From Methylococcaceae bacterium NSP1-2 (GTDB lineage: Bacteria; Pseudomonadota; Gammaproteobacteria; Methylococcales; Methylomonadaceae), in assembly GCA_002256685.1 (NCBI GenBank), contig NQJH01000069.1, forward strand, positions 1 to 11,385: 11,385 bases of DNA, read 5' to 3'. Shown piece by piece: positions 7,212-11,385 of this stretch. The position numbers and the translations under genes are program-made. The notes beneath the pieces are model-generated. The model saw only the letters and a list, made by a program, of their open reading frames with translations. It searched no databases and was not told the origin of the DNA. Position 1 is the first letter of the stretch, and each line of letters begins with the position of its first letter.

Positions 7212-8111
7212 TTAGGAATGTTGTTTTTTTGTTTTTGTGCCAGTTGTCACCGCAGAAGAGCTTGAACTTTTCGATTTAGGCAGCGATTTCTTGGTTTTTT
7301 GTGTTGTTGATTTATCAGCTGGCACCGTTTTTTGGAGTGTTGCTAAATTAGCAGACCTACCCTCTAAGTGATTCAAATCAACGAGAGGATTAGGCGCAAA
7401 CAATTCGATATGTGGATGTGGCGTTGTCGGTTTGATGGGTTTATAAACTTTAGTGACTGGCAAATTTGTTGTGGATTTAGTCGTAACGGGTTTAACTGGC
7501 AAAGCCGTTGATTTTCCCATTAAATTGGCAAGCACCTTAGGGTCGTCTGAGGCAAATACTTGCGTGTGAGACAGTGGCTTAGTAACAGGCTTAGGGCTTC
7601 TTGATGTTGCTACCAAGGTTGCCGTTGTTGGTTTAAATACCGGTGGTGGTGCTAATCTAGCAATGATGGGCTTTGGAGCTGCTAATGTTGCCGCTACTGG
7701 GGTAGCTTTGACAAACTGTTTAGGCGCAGAGGAGAGGGGTAAATTTGCTGTTTTACCGGTTAAATGCGCAATAGCGACAGGATCATCGGAAGCAAATAAT
7801 TGTGCATCAGCGGCTGTCTTAAGATGTTCGGCTATTTTGTTGTTATTGGTAGCTGTTGTAATCATTTGCGTTTGCAACACTCTATCCGTTTGCGCTACTT
7901 TATTGATTAACTGCGTACATTCGGTAATATCTTTTTCAGACATTTGGCGTTGGCGAGTTATGCTGGTCTTTCGTACGTTTTTATTTTTTTTATGACTATC
8001 CGTCGCGTTTTTTTGTGCTGATTTTGATTGTACTGTAGCAGCTACGCTGATATTGACAACGCAAGCTAGACTAACCAATAACAATGCCGTGAACAACTTA
8101 CCTCTTTTCAT
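7212..8111 (-). CDS. Exported protein of unknown function with three copies of a 23-residue motif
   Basis: I do not recognise this 299-residue protein. The chosen start gives MKRGKLFTALLLVSLACVVNISVAA, a clear signal peptide with cleavage likely after SVAA. AGAGG stands 9 bases before the ATG. The frame is open 39 codons further up, but that extension lacks a signal and lies at or before the predicted transcription start. After a basic stretch (about 30-55) comes a probably helical segment (about 57-100). Then a motif F-A-x-x-x-P/L...L-x-G-K/R-x-x-x-L occurs three times, at residues 103-125 (QLFASDDPVAIAHLTGKTA), 183-205 (QVFASDDPKVLANLMGKST) and 235-257 (ELFAPNPLVDLNHLEGRSA). The copies are joined by Pro/Thr/Ala/Lys-rich linkers. 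The C-terminus is Lys/Ser/Thr-rich and ends in TKKQHS. A periplasmic or surface location is inferred from the signal. It might be a scaffold or cell-wall-associated protein, but there is no direct evidence. Confidence 0.75.
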   Translation of the reverse strand: MKRGKLFTALLLVSLACVVNISVAATVQSKSAQKNATDSHKKNKNVRKTSITRQRQMSEKDITECTQLINKVAQTDRVLQTQMITTATNNNKIAEHLKTAADAQLFASDDPVAIAHLTGKTANLPLSSAPKQFVKATPVAATLAAPKPIIARLAPPPVFKPTTATLVATSRSPKPVTKPLSHTQVFASDDPKVLANLMGKSTALPVKPVTTKSTTNLPVTKVYKPIKPTTPHPHIELFAPNPLVDLNHLEGRSANLATLQKTVPADKSTTQKTKKSLPKSKSSSSSAVTTGTKTKKQHS

Positions 8112-8175
8112 ACTCTTGTGCCTCTGTTTAATCGTTTGGCAGCTTAAAAAAAGCGAACAACGCGGGTGAGTGGAC

Positions 8176-8225
8176 TTACAAAAAATTACTCGATAGGAAA
8201 TTTTTAACACATCGATTTTTTGTAA
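8176..8225 (-). promoter_or_regulatory. Leader inverted repeat of the repeat-motif protein gene
   Basis: TTACAAAAAAT (8176-8186) and ATTTTTTGTAA (8215-8225) are perfect 11-base complements, extended by CGAT (8191-8194) with ATCG (8211-8214). On the minus strand this would form a stem at the very 5' end of the transcript predicted from the upstream TATAAT. It could stabilise the leader or be an operator. The function is not shown by sequence alone. Confidence 0.4.
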
Positions 8226-8233
8226 CACTTGCC

Positions 8234-8239
8234 ATTATA
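8234..8239 (-). promoter_or_regulatory. Candidate -10 element for the repeat-motif protein gene
   Basis: A consensus TATAAT on the minus strand lies 123 bases before the chosen ATG, predicting a transcription start near 8227 and a leader of about 115 bases. The -35 is poor (TAACCT at 17 bases). Its position argues against translation starting at the ATG at 8228, which would sit at the transcript's first bases. Confidence 0.4.
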
Positions 8240-8308
8240 CGATGTTGCATTATCAAAGGTTAAACATACAGGATTTTAATCAATAAAAAAACATTTTCTG
8301 TATATCCG

Positions 8309-8662
8309 CTATAAACCAAATTCAAACAGCAAGCGAATGGACGCATAAAGCACCAAGCCTATTGCCAAAAAATAGACGCTGTACAACAACGGCTTTGCTA
8401 TAAACGCTTGCAACACTGTTTTAGGTTTAGTTTGCAAATAAAGAGCGCGTTGCGTAATAAACCGCTGTTGTTGATAAGTATTTAATAAAGTTTGCGCTGT
8501 TGCCAATTCGGTCTCATCCCTGAGCCACAAGGCAGGCATGGAAACCCCCCAATTACCTGCGGGGGTTTCATAAAAATCGATGTCCTGTTCGGTGAGCAGT
8601 TCGCGTATTTCGTCTGCTTCATCATCAGGTACACCGCGCAGGGAAAATAATAGTATGCTCAT
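8309..8662 (-). CDS. DUF6164-type small membrane protein
   Basis: This 117-residue protein has a soluble N-terminal part (MSILLFSLRGVPDDEADEIR, DIDFYETPAGNWGVSMPALW) that I recognise as the DUF6164 family type, of unknown function. It contains LRGVPDDEADEIRELL and the WGVSMPALWLRD stretch. One transmembrane helix follows at about 91-113 (PLLYSVYFLAIGLVLYASI), with a short tail. The N-terminal half resembles a small alpha/beta module similar to those that sense or bind partners, but nothing catalytic is visible. It begins 15 bases after the second YeeE/YedE gene stop on the same strand and is probably the third gene of that operon. This suggests an accessory role, which is inference. The SD is weak. 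Confidence 0.8.
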   Translation of the reverse strand: MSILLFSLRGVPDDEADEIRELLTEQDIDFYETPAGNWGVSMPALWLRDETELATAQTLLNTYQQQRFITQRALYLQTKPKTVLQAFIAKPLLYSVYFLAIGLVLYASIRLLFEFGL

Positions 8663-8677
8663 AATCGCCGGTGTGAG

Positions 8678-9097
8678 TTATTTATTGCTTTCAAAAAGTG
8701 CATTATACGCAAAAAATCCCGCGCAAATAGCGGCAATCATAATAACCGATTCCATCGAAAATAAACCCAAACCCGCTACCACAGGACCAGGACAATAACC
8801 GCTCAACCCCCAACCCACGCCAAAAATGACACCACCAAAAATGAGCGGCTTATCAATTACCGTTTTTTTAGACCATTGAAAACTCTCACCAAATAACGGT
8901 ACAGCGCGTTTACGAATCCATTTAAACGACACCAGTGCGACTGACAATGCACCGACCATAACAAAAATTAAACTAGGGTCAAAGTGACCTGTTATGTCCA
9001 AAAAATTCAGCACTTTATTGGGATTAATCATCTGTGACAAGGATAAGCCAATGCCGAAAATAATACCTGATAACAACGCAATTAAATTAGTTTTCAT
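8678..9097 (-). CDS. YeeE/YedE (DUF6691-type) sulfur transport protein, second half
   Basis: This 139-residue integral membrane protein has about four hydrophobic helices: residues 5-23, 42-58, 85-100 and 115-133. The signature GVGWGLSGYCPGP (about 93-105) holds the conserved cysteine C102. In YeeE/YedE proteins such conserved cysteines line the path that passes thiosulfate or related sulfur species. The N-terminal half carries GIIFGIGLSLSQMINPNKVLNFLDI, also typical. It is half the length of a full YeeE. Its ATG overlaps the stop of the upstream half by four bases (ATGA), so the two halves are translationally coupled and likely form one transporter. The general arrangement resembles the two-gene PmpA/PmpB type. 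The exact sulfur substrate is unknown. Confidence 0.9.
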   Translation of the reverse strand: MKTNLIALLSGIIFGIGLSLSQMINPNKVLNFLDITGHFDPSLIFVMVGALSVALVSFKWIRKRAVPLFGESFQWSKKTVIDKPLIFGGVIFGVGWGLSGYCPGPVVAGLGLFSMESVIMIAAICAGFFAYNALFESNK

Positions 9098-9525
9098 GCC
9101 GCAAGCTCCAATACATGACGAATAACGTACACCGTTAGCATACCTGAAAGCATAAACGCACCGGTCGCCACCAAAGAACGCAGCGATAAATTAGCCAGTC
9201 CACACACGCCATGTCCGCTGATACAACCATTCGCCATCCGCGCCCCAAAACCCACTAAAAAACCACCGATAACCAGCAACGGTAACGGATAATTTTGTCG
9301 TGGAACATTAAAATCAGGTACGCCCATGTTAAACAGCAACGCGCCCAACACTAAGCCTACTAGAAATAATAACCGCCAGAGTCGATCATTTTTCGGTGCA
9401 AAAAATAGCCCATTCAAAATACCACTAACCCCTGCAATGCGCCCGTTAAATAATAAAAGTACCGTGACGCTGATACCAATCAACGCCCCACCTGCTAATG
9501 CCGAAATTGGCGTAAAATTTTCCAA
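9094..9525 (-). CDS. YeeE/YedE sulfur transport protein, first half (TTG start)
   Basis: The protein is 143 residues from a TTG start, beginning MENFTPISALAGGALIG, the usual N-terminus of this family. A strong SD (CTAGGAGAGA, minus strand 9540-9531) stands 5 bases before the TTG. The open frame continues up to an ATG at 9654, but that extension reads through a palindromic repeat and has no SD. Hydrophobic helices lie at about 8-28, 51-70, 83-97 and 120-138. The signature GARMANGCISGHGVCG (about 94-109) has C101 and C108, conserved in thiosulfate-type YeeE transporters. Another family feature is LLFNGRIAGVSGILNG (24-39). It is the first gene of a probable three-gene operon with the second half and the DUF6164-type gene. 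It acts in the inner membrane; uptake of thiosulfate or another reduced sulfur species is inferred from the family. Confidence 0.9.
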   Translation of the reverse strand: MENFTPISALAGGALIGISVTVLLLFNGRIAGVSGILNGLFFAPKNDRLWRLLFLVGLVLGALLFNMGVPDFNVPRQNYPLPLLVIGGFLVGFGARMANGCISGHGVCGLANLSLRSLVATGAFMLSGMLTVYVIRHVLELAA

Positions 9526-9530
9526 AATAG

Positions 9531-9540
9531 TCTCTCCTAG
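9531..9540 (-). promoter_or_regulatory. Ribosome binding site that fixes the TTG start
   Basis: On the minus strand CTAGGAGAGA contains AGGAG at good spacing (about 8 bases) from TTG at 9525. Neither in-frame ATG further upstream (9558 or 9654) has a comparable site. Confidence 0.8.
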
Positions 9541-9562
9541 TGTGTGTAGGGTACGCATCGTG

Positions 9563-9597
9563 CAAATCGCCGAGGTTTTAAAAACCTCGGCGATTTG
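9563..9597. repeat. Palindromic repeat family C in the YeeE/YedE leader
   Basis: Perfect 17-bp arms CAAATCGCCGAGGTTTT (9563-9579) and AAAACCTCGGCGATTTG (9581-9597) flank one A. This is the strongest palindrome in the window. It lies in the 200-base spacer shared by the YeeE/YedE operon (minus) and tex (plus), 23 bases upstream of the operon's SD. Read on the minus strand in frame it encodes QIAEVFKTSAIC, which artificially lengthens the first gene. It would form a leader hairpin if transcribed. Confidence 0.9.
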
Positions 9598-9725
9598 AGC
9601 TGCGTATCTGTATAAAGTGATTAGTATATTATGAAACGCTACTATACGATACACTTAGTTAATAGCAGTAAAACCTTACACCCGCTACAATAACCTCCGT
9701 TATCAACTGCCCACAAAGTAAAGCT

Positions 9726-11385
9726 ATGGATGTTATTGCCCGTATTGCCCAAGAATTAGCTGTTAGGTCTCAACAAGTCAGTGCCACTGTCGCACTGCTC
9801 GATGAAGGCGCGACCGTGCCGTTTATTGCCCGTTACCGCAAAGAAGTCACCGGTAATTTAGACGATACCCAACTGAGATTTTTAGCAGAACGTTTAAGCT
9901 ATTTGCGTGAACTCAATGACCGCCGTGAAACGGTGTTAAACAACATTACCAGTCAAGGCAAACTCACCCCCGAATTGCAACAAGCCATTAACAATGCTGA
10001 CACTAAAACCCTGCTAGAAGATTTGTATTTGCCGTACAAACCTAAACGCCGCACTAAAGCACAGATTGCCAGAGAAGCAGGGCTACAGCCACTTGCTGAT
10101 ACTTTATTAGCTGACCGTAGTCTAGTACCCGAACAAATTGCAGCTCAGTTTATTGACGCTGAAAAAGGCATAGTCGATACCGCGAGTGCCTTAGAAGGTG
10201 CGCGGCAAATCATCATGGAACAAGTGGCTGAAAATGCCGAAGTTTTGACTGAACTGCGAGAACGTGTTTGGCAACAAGGCATTGTTCATGCCACGGTGGT
10301 TGCAGGTAAAGAAGCGGAAGCGGCAAAATTCAAAGATTATTTTGATTACGCTGAAGCAATACACAAAATTCCTTCACACCGTGCCTTAGCCTTACTGCGT
10401 GGGCGTAATGAAGATTTATTACAACTCACGTTAAAACCGGCTGTCGATGAACAACTAGCGCATGAACAATGCGCTCAAGTAGTTAGTCGTCATTTACACA
10501 TCAAAGACACTGCCAAACCTGCCGATGCGTGGCTGTCAGAAACGGCGCGGTTAGCGTGGAAAATTAAATTATTCACCCGCATTGATGTGGATTTAAAACT
10601 CAAATTACGCGAAGCGGCTGAACTGGAATCGATCCGCGTTTTTGCCAGTAATTTAAAAGATTTATTATTAGCCGCACCCGCTGGCGCGAAAACCACAATG
10701 GGTTTAGACCCAGGCATTCGCACAGGCGTAAAAGTGGCTGTTGTTGATGCAACAGGAAAATTATTAGACACCACTACCATTTATCCGCACCCACCACGTC
10801 AACAATGGCATGAATCCATTGCGACACTGGCAAAACTGATTAAACAACATCAAGTGCAATTAGTCAGCATCGGTAACGGCACAGGTTCGCGCGAAACCGA
10901 TACGCTGGTTGCCGATGTGATGAAACAATACAGCGATTTAAAATTTACTAAAATCACCGTATCGGAAGCAGGCGCGTCGGTTTATTCAGCGTCCGAACTT
11001 GCGGCAAAAGAATTTCCCGATTTAGATGTATCACTGCGTGGTGCAGTATCTATCGCTAGACGTTTGCAAGACCCGTTAGCCGAATTGGTTAAAATTGATC
11101 CAAAATCCATTGGTGTCGGTCAATATCAACACGATGTTAATCAAGTGCAGTTAGCTCGCGGACTCGATGCTGTCGTTGAAGATTGCGTAAATGCGGTCGG
11201 TGTTGATGTCAATACGGCTTCAGTCGCGTTACTGAAACAAGTATCGGGTTTATCAGCGAGTGTCAGTGAAAATATAGTTGCCTTTCGTAACGAAAACGGC
11301 GCGTTTAAAAATCGCAAGCAACTGAAAAAAGTGCCGCGTTTAGGTGATAAAGCCTACGAACAAGCGGCAGGTTTTTTGCGTGTTA
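9726..11385 (+). CDS. tex: Tex family RNA-binding transcription accessory protein, 5' part (runs off right edge)
   Basis: The first 553 codons are visible; E. coli YhgF/Tex is about 770 residues. The start MDVIARIAQELAVRSQQVSATVALLDEG is a typical Tex N-terminus. Family stretches follow: GATVPFIARYRKEVTGNLDDTQLR, LYLPYKPKRRTKAQIAREAGLQPLAD and HRALALLRGRNEDLL. The RNase H-like YqgF domain starts near residue 325 with MGLDPGIRTGVKVAVVD and includes SIGNGTGSRETD and VSEAGASVYSASE. The helix-hairpin-helix region follows from about 496 (NTASVALLKQVSGL, VAFRNENGAFKNRKQLKKVPRLG). The C-terminal S1 RNA-binding domain is outside the window. Tex is a cytoplasmic nucleic-acid-binding protein linked to transcription; its biochemical role is incompletely defined. 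The SD is weak (AAAG upstream). The gene is divergent from the YeeE/YedE operon. Confidence 0.97.
   Translation, partial: MDVIARIAQELAVRSQQVSATVALLDEGATVPFIARYRKEVTGNLDDTQLRFLAERLSYLRELNDRRETVLNNITSQGKLTPELQQAINNADTKTLLEDLYLPYKPKRRTKAQIAREAGLQPLADTLLADRSLVPEQIAAQFIDAEKGIVDTASALEGARQIIMEQVAENAEVLTELRERVWQQGIVHATVVAGKEAEAAKFKDYFDYAEAIHKIPSHRALALLRGRNEDLLQLTLKPAVDEQLAHEQCAQVVSRHLHIKDTAKPADAWLSETARLAWKIKLFTRIDVDLKLKLREAAELESIRVFASNLKDLLLAAPAGAKTTMGLDPGIRTGVKVAVVDATGKLLDTTTIYPHPPRQQWHESIATLAKLIKQHQVQLVSIGNGTGSRETDTLVADVMKQYSDLKFTKITVSEAGASVYSASELAAKEFPDLDVSLRGAVSIARRLQDPLAELVKIDPKSIGVGQYQHDVNQVQLARGLDAVVEDCVNAVGVDVNTASVALLKQVSGLSASVSENIVAFRNENGAFKNRKQLKKVPRLGDKAYEQAAGFLRV

Noticed and set aside
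7663..7995. Plus-strand 110-codon ORF opposite the repeat-motif gene
   Set aside because: It is antisense to the low-complexity coding sequence; its hydrophobic look follows from the complement of Lys/Thr/Ala-rich codons.
8112..8228. Upstream extension of the repeat-motif protein to an ATG at 8228
   Set aside because: The extension hides the signal peptide, has no SD, spans the leader inverted repeat and begins at the predicted transcription start.
521..9597. CRISPR-like repeats
   Set aside because: The repeats are palindromes of three different families scattered singly over 9 kb, with no regular spacers or cas genes.
10490..10780. Minus-strand 96-codon ORF inside tex
   Set aside because: It is antisense to strongly conserved Tex sequence and has no supporting start signal.

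Overview
The window looks like chromosomal DNA of a gammaproteobacterium with moderate-to-low GC. RnhA, YafS, MltD, YgiQ, YajD and Tex proteins all resemble their gammaproteobacterial versions. A DUF6164-type protein and a split YeeE/YedE pair would fit the sulfur-oxidising or methanotrophic lineages (Thiotrichales, Methylococcales), but that placement is an inference. No phage, transposase, CRISPR array, rRNA or tRNA was seen.

Layout, left to right. A 5' portion of ygiQ (radical SAM protein, minus strand) runs off the left edge. It is divergent from a YajD-like HNH protein (plus). That gene converges on a minus-strand pair, yafS-like methyltransferase then rnhA, which overlap by 8 bases. A lytic transglycosylase gene (mltD, plus) is divergent from the pair and broken by an out-of-frame internal deletion. 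It converges, across a strong hairpin, on a 716-residue family 5 solute-binding protein with a C-terminal membrane anchor (minus). Next on the minus strand come an unrecognised exported protein with three copies of a 23-residue motif and a three-gene operon (YeeE/YedE half 1, half 2, small DUF6164-type membrane protein). The window ends in the first 553 codons of tex (plus).

The most unusual feature is the set of short palindromic repeats of at least three families: (A) GTAGGTGCGGAT/ATCCGCACCTAC, (B) TTGTAGAGACGTTGCA/TGCAACGTCTTTACAA and (C) CAAATCGCCGAGGTTTT/AAAACCTCGGCGATTTG. One family A copy lies in frame inside ygiQ and encodes the peptide VGADLSAP in a linker. A composite A-like copy lies upstream of the solute-binding protein gene. 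The B copy supplies the last codon and stop of rnhA. The C copy lies in the leader of the YeeE/YedE operon and falsely extends its first reading frame.

Most of the remainder is ordinary housekeeping: RNase HI (R-loop and RNA primer removal), Tex (RNA-binding, transcription-associated), cell-wall turnover (MltD) and radical SAM chemistry (YgiQ). The accessory content is the sulfur-compound transporter pair, the anchored solute-binding protein without a nearby permease, and the repeat-motif exported protein. I see no convincing new multi-gene system.
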